From Thiosulfatimonas sediminis (GTDB taxonomy: Bacteria > Pseudomonadota > Gammaproteobacteria > Thiomicrospirales > Thiomicrospiraceae): a DNA stretch of 64,000 nucleotides. Position numbers and translations under genes: made by a program. The stretch covers positions 1,674,001 to 1,738,000 of the forward strand of contig NZ_AP021889.1 of the NCBI RefSeq assembly GCF_011398355.1, given 5' to 3'. Positions 1 through 8,026 of this stretch are shown in pieces; position 1 is the stretch's first letter; every line of letters begins with the position of its first letter. The notes beneath the pieces were generated by a model. It made no database searches, was not told where the DNA came from, and worked only from the letters and a program-made list of their open reading frames with translations.

Positions 1-1598
1 CGCAGAGGGGCATCAGCGAACCGAGTTTTCCAGACGCGCGGTGTTAAATCCACAACGTCTTTGGCCGGGTGTCGGCCAATGCGTTGCAATACATCCACCA
101 GGTAAGTGTAGGGGTTAACCTCATGTAACTTGCAGGTGCTGATCAGGCTTTGAATCAGACCCAGGTGCTCGGCCCCCAGTTCTGTCCAGCAGAACATCCA
201 GTTTTTCCTACCCATTGGAATGGGCCGCAAGGCCCGTTCCAGGTGATTGGTGTCCGGTTGCACTTGCGGATCTTTTAAAAACACTTTCAGACTCGCTGTA
301 CGACCCAGCACATAGTTCAGCGCTTTTGCCAGCGGATCACTGGGAACCAGTTGTGGGTTATCGAGTTGCTCCTCACACCATGTGAAGAAGTGATCGACCA
401 CTGGCTTTGAATGATCCAGTCGGTACTGACGTTTTTTCTCGTCTGTCAGGCCCTGTGTCTGAATGACTTCTTCATTCCGGTAGATCTGTGCGATCTGCTG
501 CAAGGCATCGGTCGCTCGTTCAGGGTGCGCTTTTTGTGCGTCAATAAAGTAGCGGCGTGCATGCACCCAGCATTGAGCATGCGTAACACCCTGTTGTGTC
601 TCAACGTAGCGCGCATAGGCCGAATACCCATCACTGAGCAGGGTGCCATTAAATTGGTCCTTGAGAACGGTTTCTATGTGCAACCGCCCTCGGGAGCTGG
701 CATAGGTAAACACCACTTCGTCAGCATCACCATACAGCGGCCAGAACCAGCCGGATTTCATTTTACCCTTTTGTGAGCCTGCCCGGACTTGATGGCCGGC
801 TTTGATTGGGGTCTCATCCATGGCCAGTACTCGCGAGCGCAACACATTGTCTGTCTGGGCATCGACAATCGGTTTGAGTAGATCAATGGACCGCTTGACC
901 AGATTGGTCAGGGTGCTGCGACTGACGGTAATGCCAGCCTGCATAAGCCGTTGATGCTGTCGATACAGGGGCAGATGGAATTGGAATTTGTCGACCAACA
1001 CTCCGGCGAGCAGACTGACGTCAGCCAGAGAGTTGTCGAGCACGTTCAACGGTGCGGGCGTTGTGATCAATTTTGGGTTGCAGCCCTTGCGACGGATCAC
1101 CGGGCGCTCAAACTTGAGTACCACATAGCTTGAGGCGCGCTGCGCCAGACGATAAGTGGTTTTGATGGCAATGATATCGTACAGGTCCGCATCGGGACCA
1201 CTGAGTTCTGGCGGTTGCTGTTCGATGACTTCCACGGGCACATCGGCGCTGAAGCGCAGACCGGTGTCGTTGAGACAATCGTCGTCACGCTGTTTTTTGC
1301 CTGTGCCGCGCTGATAGGCCTGAATGGTGCGTTTGGGTTCATCCACTGATGTGTCCGGTCGCATTGCCTGTTCACTCTGGAGCAGACTGGCCTGCTGGGG
1401 CAGGTCAAACACCTGCTTTTCTGACTTGAGACCGAACAGTTGTTTTTTGAACCAGTCGAGCTGGTGTTCGAGCTTAGCAATGGTTTCTGCTTGCAAGGCT
1501 AACTGTTCACGTAGCAGCGCATTTTGCTGAGCCAGGTCTGTGGCGTCAGACGAGGCGCATAGTGCTGTGGCAGGTGATGTTGAGCGCATTGAAATCAT
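1..1598 (-). CDS. tnpC: IS66 transposase TnpC, partial (3' end outside window)
   Basis: The frame is open on the minus strand from an ATG at 1598 (MISMRST...) to the window edge, at least 532 codons without a stop. The N-terminus is a leucine/glutamine-rich coiled coil (LAQQNALLREQLALQAETIA). The middle has MDETPIKAG around the first catalytic Asp, then a CWVHARRYF block, and the end has DTNHLERALRPIPMGRKNW, the conserved IS66 C-terminal block. TnpC is the DDE-type catalytic transposase. Only the last few residues are missing. It lies 29 bases after the tnpB stop, in the usual IS66 order. Shorter frames on the other strand here are shadows. Confidence 0.9.
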   Translation of the reverse strand, partial: MISMRSTSPATALCASSDATDLAQQNALLREQLALQAETIAKLEHQLDWFKKQLFGLKSEKQVFDLPQQASLLQSEQAMRPDTSVDEPKRTIQAYQRGTGKKQRDDDCLNDTGLRFSADVPVEVIEQQPPELSGPDADLYDIIAIKTTYRLAQRASSYVVLKFERPVIRRKGCNPKLITTPAPLNVLDNSLADVSLLAGVLVDKFQFHLPLYRQHQRLMQAGITVSRSTLTNLVKRSIDLLKPIVDAQTDNVLRSRVLAMDETPIKAGHQVRAGSQKGKMKSGWFWPLYGDADEVVFTYASSRGRLHIETVLKDQFNGTLLSDGYSAYARYVETQQGVTHAQCWVHARRYFIDAQKAHPERATDALQQIAQIYRNEEVIQTQGLTDEKKRQYRLDHSKPVVDHFFTWCEEQLDNPQLVPSDPLAKALNYVLGRTASLKVFLKDPQVQPDTNHLERALRPIPMGRKNWMFCWTELGAEHLGLIQSLISTCKLHEVNPYTYLVDVLQRIGRHPAKDVVDLTPRVWKTRFADAPL

Positions 1599-1627
1599 GG
1601 GCTGTATTATACCAAATACTAACGTAC

Positions 1628-1972
1628 TTATACCCTTTTGAAACGCTTGAATTGGCGGTATTTTTGCACTTCAATACCATCGATGAGCAGCTGCAGATCG
1701 GCAAGCGTCAGCGCATGATGGGACGCATTGGATTTGGGCACTGGGAACTGTCCCTGTTGCAGTTGTTTGGCCCACAGGCAGTAGCCGGTTCCGGTAAAAT
1801 ACAGCATCTTCATCTGGGTTTTACGGCGATTGATGAAGACAAAGTAGTGACCGCTGAGCGGATCTTGTTTGAGTTGGTTGCGAACCAGGGCGCTGAGGCC
1901 TTGGAAGGATTTTCGCATGTCGGTGGGCTGGGTGCACAGCCAGATACGCGCTTGACTATCGAGCCCGATCAT
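1628..1972 (-). CDS. tnpB: IS66 accessory protein TnpB (Orf2)
   Basis: This 114-residue protein is a typical IS66 Orf2. The diagnostic stretch is LCTQPTDMRKSFQGLSALV near the N-terminus, then HYFVFINRRKTQMKMLYF and a tryptophan-bearing LWAKQLQQGQFP. Its exact biochemical role is not settled, but the family is required for IS66 transposition. The start codon overlaps the tnpA stop (ATGA arrangement, 1969-1972), which suggests translational coupling. It belongs to element A and is clearly different from the TnpB of the IS66 copy at 18052-18381. Confidence 0.92.
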   Translation of the reverse strand: MIGLDSQARIWLCTQPTDMRKSFQGLSALVRNQLKQDPLSGHYFVFINRRKTQMKMLYFTGTGYCLWAKQLQQGQFPVPKSNASHHALTLADLQLLIDGIEVQKYRQFKRFKRV

Positions 1973-2265
1973 CCGTTCTGGCTCAGTCGCAGTTCAACAC
2001 CGTTGCCCAGACTTAGAACAATGTTCCAGCCAGAGTCGCTCGCGCGTGAGTCACTTATCAATGAGGACAGATCCAGAAAACTGGATTCACTGGATGCTGA
2101 ATCGTCGCTCTCGTCTGGTTTTTCAGATAAGCGTTTGCGCCAGTTGCAAAAACTGGCATAGCCAACTTTTTGTTGCTGGCAAAACTGTCGGGCTGACAAG
2201 CCACTGTGATGTTGCTGATCAACCAGGACTTGCCATTGGTCGGCAGTGCGGCGCTTTGTTGTCAT
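1969..2265 (-). CDS. tnpA: IS66 TnpA-like helix-turn-helix protein
   Basis: This 98-residue protein opens with MTTKRRTADQWQVLVDQQ and a short helix-turn-helix region (LSARQFCQQQKVGYASFCNW), the N-terminal pattern of IS66 Orf1 proteins. It probably binds the element ends. The start at 2265 is preceded by a strong ribosome binding site (AGGAGGT) at a normal distance. It is the first gene of element A, 85 bases inside the terminal repeat. Confidence 0.88.
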   Translation of the reverse strand: MTTKRRTADQWQVLVDQQHHSGLSARQFCQQQKVGYASFCNWRKRLSEKPDESDDSASSESSFLDLSSLISDSRASDSGWNIVLSLGNGVELRLSQNG

Positions 2266-2346
2266 GAATGTAACCTCCTGTTGGTGAGTGAGAGGTTACT
2301 GTAGCGAGAAATTCATTGCCGTGGGAGGACGTCTTGGAATGAACGC

Positions 2347-2577
2347 TTACGCTTGGGAAGCATGGCGCTTTTTAAGCTGACGCTTCCAGTTTTGTATTTG
2401 ATTGGCGTTGATGCCGTAGTCCCGAGCGACTTGTGCAATCGAGGTGTTAGGGTCCTCGCAAGCGGACAAAACTTGCTGTTTGAATTCCAGTGAATAGTGA
2501 CGGCGAATCTTTTTGACTGTGGGAAGCGTTGATAGTGTGTCTGTCATAATAAGTGCCCATTTAAAATACGTGGGCAC
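2347..2577 (-). pseudogene. Truncated IS66 tnpA
   Basis: The 76-residue frame matches the first 76 residues of the 126-residue TnpA at 18378-18758 almost exactly (EFKQQV, ACEDPNTSIAQVARDYGINA, QNWKRQLKKRHASQA), a helix-turn-helix domain of the Tnp_1 type. It stops after HASQA because the terminal repeat of element A supplies a TAA codon. The C-terminal third is missing here, so this is a disrupted gene. Confidence 0.88.
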
Positions 2578-2630
2578 CTAATTATTCACAGATAAGTATG
2601 GTTGGTAAGAGGTGTTTACCGGATAGTTAC
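2351..2630 (-). mobile_element. IS66 remnant (same family as the 16466-18811 copy), cut by element A
   Basis: This stretch closely matches 18532-18811, the tnpA-side end of the complete IS66 copy later in the window, with scattered substitutions. It ends at 2630 with the same terminal repeat (minus strand GTAACTATCCGGTAAACACC). At the other side it stops exactly where element A begins (2350/2351), so element A interrupted it within tnpA. Beyond 2630 the sequence switches abruptly to a third IS66 tnpC, showing this copy had itself inserted into another element. Confidence 0.85.
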
Positions 2631-3000
2631 TGTTGTCGATATTCAATCGCCCATTCGTGGTGAAGATTTGAAGCTTTTCCCAGTTTTTTGCCAGATAGCT
2701 CAAGGCCTCACCGAGTTTGCTTTTGGGCACGGTGCTGTTGAGGCTTTTATCCAACCACGTTTTGAGCTGTTCTAAAACCCGCAGGCTTTCGGTTTGCCGG
2801 ATCTCGAGTCGTTTATTTGGTGGTTGGTCTTTGATGTGTTGTTCAATTTGATAGAGCTTTTGAATGAGATTGAGTGCCATGTCCGCCTTGCCGGTTTTAT
2901 TCTTAGGCAGTAATTTTTTGGCATCCATAAACTTACGTCGGGCATGGGCCCAACAACCTAGATGGGTAATCTGTTCCATTGCACCGATTTTGTGATACAG
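2631..3000 (-). pseudogene. Fragment of a third IS66 transposase (tnpC)
   Basis: The minus-strand frame contains THLGCWAHARRKFMDAKKLL and, further on, LSYLAKNWEKLQIFTTNGRLNIDNS. These are the conserved mid and late IS66 TnpC blocks. At NIDNS the frame runs into the terminal repeat of the neighbouring remnant (2630), which adds a foreign tail, so the ENxIRP block is lost. Upstream the frame is closed by a TGA at about 3001-3003, so the N-terminal half is also gone. Its sequence differs from both other IS66 types in the window. Confidence 0.82.
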
Positions 3001-3013
3001 TCAATAAAAGCAC

Positions 3014-3223
3014 TTATTTTATGAATTTGCGCGCATTCTCAAGAATATTTCTTCTGTTTAACTCTTCATAAAAAATATCATAAGCCTCAAAAATTAATGC
3101 ATCTCCATAATTTCCTACTGCCGGGATAAAATATATTCTTTGGCCATTACTTTTTTGCTCAATTTAACTCGAAAATTCTTGCCAACATGAATCTTGCCTT
3201 AAGTTTTTTAGTTTTACTTTCAT
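3014..3223 (-). pseudogene. Remnant of a polysaccharide pyruvyltransferase-like gene
   Basis: Reading from an ATG at 3223, 69 codons end in TAA at 3016-3014, with an in-frame TAA at codon 20. After that stop the frame continues as IYFIPAVGNYGDALIFEAYD, which resembles the N-terminal GNxGDxLI signature of exopolysaccharide pyruvyl/glycosyl transferases (PF04230 family). The rest is lost at the junction with the IS66 debris. It starts 8 bases after the upstream glycosyltransferase stop, so it was probably the next gene of the capsule operon. Family assignment rests on one motif and is moderate. Confidence 0.55.
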
Positions 3224-3230
3224 AAAAATT

Positions 3231-3992
3231 TCACTTATTAAATTTTAATGGATCATCGACTGTGTAAGGTATATTATTCATTATGGGATATTTATAATGG
3301 TTCAGCTTAGCTTTCGTATGTTCTACTACCTTGAAACTACCTTTAGATATTGCATGCACAGAAACCAAAGGTAAAGCTTTGTCATATTTTACTATTGACT
3401 TACACCTATACTCCCAACCACTACCAAATTCAATAATATCTTGTCTGTCCCACCTAAAGGTAGCAGTCTCTGTTACAGGTTTAACTATAGGAAAAGATGA
3501 CGAGGTATCATAGTTAAAATTTAACAGTCTTATTCTCTCTCCACCAACTTCACTAACCATCTCAGCAATATCTTCATAACCAATTAAATCAATATATTCA
3601 TCAACATCAATTATTGACAACCAGTCTACAAGATTATTATTTTCAATTCTTTTCATAATTTCAGGAAAATATTTGTATTGCCTGAAAGAAATCTCATCAT
3701 TGATTGGAAAATTCATTTCATCAATTATATTTTTATTATCTGCCAACCACTTTTTCTTTATATTCCAAAGTTCACTTGAACAAACATCATCATAATATGG
3801 TCCGCTAGGAGCTTTAACAAAAACATTAATGTTAAATTCATCAGAAAGTTTCTCTAAAATAGCTTCTGAATCATCATTTGGATTATCAAGGATAATAAAG
3901 TAATCTGTAAACCCTATTGAATCATGATATCTTATCCAATGCTCTAATCTCTTAGAATCCCCTCTTGACATAGTCAAAATTCCAAATTTCAT
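3231..3992 (-). CDS. Glycosyltransferase, GT92/DUF23-like (Glyco_tranf_2_4)
   Basis: This 253-residue protein has the pattern of GT-A transferases of the Glyco_tranf_2_4/GT92 group: HWIRYHDSIGFTDYFIILDN near the N-terminus, where acceptor-side residues and the nucleotide-sugar pocket begin, and a DxD-type metal site in WLSIIDVDEY (about residue 130). No signal peptide or membrane segment is seen, so it is probably cytoplasmic and works with the neighbouring polymerase, adding a side-chain sugar. The start overlaps the end of the kfoC-like gene by 4 bases. Codon use is strikingly AT-rich compared with the housekeeping genes, common for laterally acquired capsule genes. The sugar is unknown. 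Confidence 0.75.
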   Translation of the reverse strand: MKFGILTMSRGDSKRLEHWIRYHDSIGFTDYFIILDNPNDDSEAILEKLSDEFNINVFVKAPSGPYYDDVCSSELWNIKKKWLADNKNIIDEMNFPINDEISFRQYKYFPEIMKRIENNNLVDWLSIIDVDEYIDLIGYEDIAEMVSEVGGERIRLLNFNYDTSSSFPIVKPVTETATFRWDRQDIIEFGSGWEYRCKSIVKYDKALPLVSVHAISKGSFKVVEHTKAKLNHYKYPIMNNIPYTVDDPLKFNK

Positions 3993-6037
3993 TTAACTTC
4001 CTTTCTTATTTTTCTATCTAAACTATATTTCCGACAAGCATCATCATCACTAACAGAGTTATATTGATAATTTTTATTCCCTTGCCTTTCTAGAGATGAA
4101 TTAACTACTAAATAATGATTCTCTTTTTGTTGCTTCAACTTCTTAATCGACGTATTTTCTCCATGCAATACGCGGTTATAGGCAATCTTGTTAATATGTT
4201 TAAAAGGGCCTATTTCACTTAATTTTAAATACATATCGTAATCCACTGCATTGGTTATTTTTTCATCAAAGCCCAATGTTAAATTCCATGCACGAGCTGT
4301 AAACATTCTAAAGTGATGACAAATCATTGCCGTGGTTAGCTTTTCACGGGAATATTCTGGCCAGTTATAACCATTTTTTATTAAACTGCCATCTGGATTA
4401 ACATTTCGGTTGGTTGTATATACACAAGCTAGAGAATGATCTTTTTGGAATTCCTTCAAACAGATTTCTACTGCATCTGGCTCTAAGTAGTCATCTGAGT
4501 CTAATTGTCCAATGTAATAACCACGACATAATTGTATAGCAGTGTTAGAAGCTTTCCCTATACCACCATTTTTTTGTGTGACAAACCTCACTCTAGGATG
4601 AGTGGAGTATTTTGTTTCTAGGATTTCTTTGGTGCTGTCTGTAGAACCATCATTACAGACACACACTTCAAGATCGATAACTGTTTGATCTAAAGCACTC
4701 TGAATACAACGTTCTATAGTTGCTTCGCAATTATATGCAGGAATATAAATCGATACTAAGGGTACTTTTTTAAGCGTCGTCGTTTCAATCGGCTCTAATT
4801 TACGATAAAAATAAGGTACCTTTTGTTGCACAATCTTAATGGTAATCTCTTTACCAGCCGCACGATCCGTTTCATTTTCTTTACCAGGCGGCTCTTGATG
4901 ATAAGCTAAGCCCCCATCAACTGCTCTGAAAAAGCAACCTGCTCGATAAAGGCGGTAGCCAAACTCATTATCTTCTCCACCCCAATGTGTAAATTCTTCA
5001 TCAAACCAACCCGCGATATCTAACCACTTTCTTGCGAAAGCGACATTTCCTCCGCTGAAGTATCTAAAAGGTGTATTACAAAGACGCAAATTTTGTGTAT
5101 TTTTAAAATGCTCTAAACGCCAATCAACGGAAACCTCACCTTTCGTTCTTCCGGCGACTGTATTGTTTGTTACGACTTCTGGCAATGAAGAAATTAGTTC
5201 AGGCTTTTTTAGAATTGCTTCCGGCTGTATATCGTGTGTATCGACATACTTGCGCGGTCCGATCAAAGCAACATTATCATTTTTTTCTAAAAGCTCCATA
5301 TATGACTGAACCCAAAATCTCTCTGGCGCCATATCGCAGTCTAAAATTGAAACATACTCATATTTAGCCGTACGTAGGCCTAAGTTTCGAACTGCACAAA
5401 GTTGATAGCCATAATCTCTCTGTCTAACAAACTTTATATCTAGTAAGTTTTCATATCTACGAATAACATTGGTTAAATCCTCTTTACTGCCATCATCAGC
5501 TACGATAACTTCAAATGGGTATTTAGTTTCTTGATTAACCAAACACGCCAAAGTAACGTCAAGGATTTTGGAGCGATTAAAGGTCGGTACAATAATACTT
5601 AACCCTAGTTCGCCTTCTGTACTCTTGTATTTAAGGTCTTTATTTCCTAGCCACTTAAAATCATTCGTGCTCTCTGGTAATGGGGCAAGTTTTAAATTTT
5701 CAGGCCAGTCAGAAGGAATAGGATTCACACTCTTTACATCAAGCTCTTCTGACTTAACATTTTTAAGTTTTTGATAGTGTTTTATGGCCGAATTTCTTTC
5801 AACTTCAGGAAGGGTCATTTGCTTGGTGTTATCTAAAAGCAGCTTTGTAATAGGATCAAGCACAGACTTAGTAACTTTGTTTATTGTTGGCAGCTCTTCT
5901 AAATGCCTCTCACACACAATCAAGTTGTATTTGACTATTTCTTCACCGTATTGATCAGCTGCTTGTTTGTACAAAACATAGGCTTTCTCATATTCCTTCT
6001 TTTTGAAATATTCAGCAGCTTTACTTATTAAACTCAT
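3989..6037 (-). CDS. kfoC: Bifunctional chondroitin-synthase-like capsule polymerase (KfoC family)
   Basis: This 682-residue protein resembles E. coli K4 chondroitin polymerase KfoC (about 686 residues) over its whole length, by recall of that sequence. Residues 1-45 form a TPR-like helical region. GT-A domain A1 begins at LSIIVPTFNRSKI (about 147), with DDGS at 181-184 and DCD at 233-235. It also has HWGGEDNEFGYRLYR and YHQEPPGKENETDRAAGKEI. Domain A2 begins at VSIYIPAYNC (about 428), with NDGSTDSTKE and DSDD at 513-516. In KfoC one domain transfers GalNAc and the other GlcUA in alternation. It lacks a membrane segment, as KfoC does. The sugar specificity here is inferred. UDP-sugar genes kfoA and kfoF are not in the window. 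Confidence 0.88.
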   Translation of the reverse strand: MSLISKAAEYFKKKEYEKAYVLYKQAADQYGEEIVKYNLIVCERHLEELPTINKVTKSVLDPITKLLLDNTKQMTLPEVERNSAIKHYQKLKNVKSEELDVKSVNPIPSDWPENLKLAPLPESTNDFKWLGNKDLKYKSTEGELGLSIIVPTFNRSKILDVTLACLVNQETKYPFEVIVADDGSKEDLTNVIRRYENLLDIKFVRQRDYGYQLCAVRNLGLRTAKYEYVSILDCDMAPERFWVQSYMELLEKNDNVALIGPRKYVDTHDIQPEAILKKPELISSLPEVVTNNTVAGRTKGEVSVDWRLEHFKNTQNLRLCNTPFRYFSGGNVAFARKWLDIAGWFDEEFTHWGGEDNEFGYRLYRAGCFFRAVDGGLAYHQEPPGKENETDRAAGKEITIKIVQQKVPYFYRKLEPIETTTLKKVPLVSIYIPAYNCEATIERCIQSALDQTVIDLEVCVCNDGSTDSTKEILETKYSTHPRVRFVTQKNGGIGKASNTAIQLCRGYYIGQLDSDDYLEPDAVEICLKEFQKDHSLACVYTTNRNVNPDGSLIKNGYNWPEYSREKLTTAMICHHFRMFTARAWNLTLGFDEKITNAVDYDMYLKLSEIGPFKHINKIAYNRVLHGENTSIKKLKQQKENHYLVVNSSLERQGNKNYQYNSVSDDDACRKYSLDRKIRKEVK

Positions 6038-6049
6038 CTTTAAATAGCC

Positions 6050-8014
6050 TTAATTCACTTTACAAAAATATAAACCTTTTTCACTTGGCTCTTCCTCAGA
6101 TACAAAGCGAATACTTCTTTGCTCTAATAACTGTTCCCAAGCCTTAGCCACGTCTTTTTCTTCCTGACGTGCATAGTCATCTAATACCAAGTCGAGACGA
6201 CAATGTGATAAATCTCTTAATAAATAAGGGAGTGCAGGAAACCTTGCCTTTGGACCGGTTGCTCCTGGAGGGCCATCAACCAATATTAAAATTTTTGCCT
6301 CTTTTGGTAACTCTTTAGCAAATTGCATTAATTTTTTAGAGCAATCGTAATAAAGGAAATCTTGGTCTTCAAACTGATATTCTTTTAGAGGAGCATAGGT
6401 TAATTCGACGTTATCTGCGAGGAATTGGCTTTCTAAGTTTTGCTTAGTTTTTTCAAAATAGACTTTATTGTGCTCAAAAGTCACTACTTTTAATGACTCG
6501 CCTTTGTGTTTTAATTTTTGTTTACTAATAACTTTTGAAAAAAGTGCCGTTGAAGTGCCACTACCAAATTCAATAATTAAGTCGTAATCATTTCCTTCAA
6601 TTTGTTCAATTAAAAACAGTGCAATATCTGGACTGATCGGCCAGCCATGAAAATTCAATGGGCGTGAGTCGAAGTTCAAATAGTTATTCAGATTTTCAAA
6701 TGCTTCTATTTGCAGTATGTTGTTAGCTAACCCTTTTTTTATCGCATCCAAGATATGACGCTCCGCATACTCGGTTTTTTGTTTATTTTGCGTCAGCAAA
6801 CCTATGGTATTTGCTTGGTTGTCTTCTATCTTCTTTTCAAGATTCGCGAATTTATCGAACATCTGCTGTTGTAGCTGTTCTTTTTCAATCAGTGACGATT
6901 GAAAGGTTTGCTGTTCTTGCCTGAATGCATCTAAATGTCCTGCATTTTGCAATAACTCTTCCTCTTTCATCGTTAACTGAGTTTTCAACCCTTCAATCTG
7001 TTCCGTTTTCGCCTGATCCGCTTGCTTGGTATTTTGCAAAGCTTGCGAAATTTCGGAAATTTGATGATCCTTGGCATTTAACTGTTCTTCTGCTGCTATT
7101 AATGCCGAGTCCTTTTCTGCCAGCTGGTTTTTTAGGTCTTTTTGGAGATCCTGAGTCGAGCTCAGGATGACGGTTTGGTCTTTCAATTTGACGGCTTGTT
7201 CGTTCAGGGTGGCGTTTAGGTCTTTCAATTTGACGGTTTGTTCGTTTAAGTCGATCGTTTTTTGGTTAAGGACAGCCGTTTGTTGTTTGAGCTCTTCATT
7301 TTTAGCCGCTAATTGATTTTGCAATGCTTCTTGCTGCTTTTTTGCTTCGCTCAATTCGGCCTGGCTTTGCGCCAGTTGTGCTTGAGCCTTTTGCAAGGGT
7401 GCAAAGAGCGTGTTTAGCTGGAAATTAAGCGTTACAAAATCGGGATCGTCTTGGGTTTGCGAGCTTAAATCATAGCCTTGCTGTGCGAGTGCAGCGACTA
7501 GTTGCTCGGCATTTTGTGCCCCGGTAAAAAGGGATTCTTTGCCTTGTCGACACAGCAAGCCGTTAAACCGCTGAAGCTTTCCGGTTTGCATGAGCTTGGT
7601 GAGTAATTGGCTATTAGCCGATGGGATGTTTAGCACTAATAGAGCGGAACTTTCCGGCTCTATATCAAGGTTGTTAGCCCATTGGCTAATGTCTTGCGCA
7701 TCAACGGTTTGTTTTTCAACTTCGCGCAAACCGGGATATAGCGTTTTAAGCCCGGTTGCGGGATATAAGCCGCTGTAATCATCAAGGTTGTAGACAATCC
7801 ATTCGGCGGCACCGCTTTGCGCGGCGACAACGGTTGGGTGAACCTGTACATTTAGCTGATCGGCAAATCGTTGCTCCAAGCTGTCCGCTTTTTGCGGATC
7901 GGCTTCAATTAAGTGCCATTGCGTTGCATTCGCGTCAATTGGCCCTGCAAATTCGCCGGCACCGAGATAGACAATCGTCGCGTATTTACCGCTATCGGTG
8001 ATTAAGATTGACAT
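6050..8014 (-). CDS. Coiled-coil protein with C-terminal class I methyltransferase-like domain
   Basis: The 654 residues fall into three parts. Residues 1-210 look like a degenerate methyltransferase fold (IVYLGAGEFAG, WHLIEADPQKADSLEQRF, FkbM-like). Residues about 210-420 are a long coiled coil with near-exact 14-residue repeats (LNEQTVKLKDLNATLNEQ). Residues about 440-654 are a class I SAM-dependent fold with IIEFGSGTSTALF as the SAM loop, FEHNKVYFEKT and ILVDGPPGATGP. The substrate is unknown; a capsule sugar or chain terminus is the natural guess, because long coiled coils joined to methyltransferases act as chain-length rulers in some O-antigen systems. A palindromic repeat (7148-7168) lies in frame inside the coiled-coil region. 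Confidence 0.7.
   Translation of the reverse strand: MSILITDSGKYATIVYLGAGEFAGPIDANATQWHLIEADPQKADSLEQRFADQLNVQVHPTVVAAQSGAAEWIVYNLDDYSGLYPATGLKTLYPGLREVEKQTVDAQDISQWANNLDIEPESSALLVLNIPSANSQLLTKLMQTGKLQRFNGLLCRQGKESLFTGAQNAEQLVAALAQQGYDLSSQTQDDPDFVTLNFQLNTLFAPLQKAQAQLAQSQAELSEAKKQQEALQNQLAAKNEELKQQTAVLNQKTIDLNEQTVKLKDLNATLNEQAVKLKDQTVILSSTQDLQKDLKNQLAEKDSALIAAEEQLNAKDHQISEISQALQNTKQADQAKTEQIEGLKTQLTMKEEELLQNAGHLDAFRQEQQTFQSSLIEKEQLQQQMFDKFANLEKKIEDNQANTIGLLTQNKQKTEYAERHILDAIKKGLANNILQIEAFENLNNYLNFDSRPLNFHGWPISPDIALFLIEQIEGNDYDLIIEFGSGTSTALFSKVISKQKLKHKGESLKVVTFEHNKVYFEKTKQNLESQFLADNVELTYAPLKEYQFEDQDFLYYDCSKKLMQFAKELPKEAKILILVDGPPGATGPKARFPALPYLLRDLSHCRLDLVLDDYARQEEKDVAKAWEQLLEQRSIRFVSEEEPSEKGLYFCKVN
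7148..7168. repeat. Palindromic repeat inside the coiled-coil methyltransferase gene
   Basis: ATCCTGAG-TCGAG-CTCAGGAT has the same stem length and the same TCGAG loop as the rmlB repeat, and both are followed by GAC. It is translated within VILSSTQDL. Confidence 0.88.
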
Positions 8015-8026
8015 AATCCCACTCTC

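Larger units (their letters stand above)
1..2350 (-). mobile_element. IS66-family element A, cut by the window start
   Basis: A complete set of IS66 genes lies on the minus strand in the order tnpA, tnpB, tnpC. The outer end near tnpA is visible: read on the minus strand the element begins GTAAGCG at 2350, the typical IS66 terminus. The far end lies beyond position 1. Sequence just outside 2350 belongs to a different IS66 element's tnpA, so element A inserted into an older IS66 copy. The genes look intact, so this element may still be active. Confidence 0.85.

Noticed and set aside
1562-2161. 199-codon plus-strand frame
   Set aside because: It is antisense to IS66 tnpB and tnpA and has no family features.
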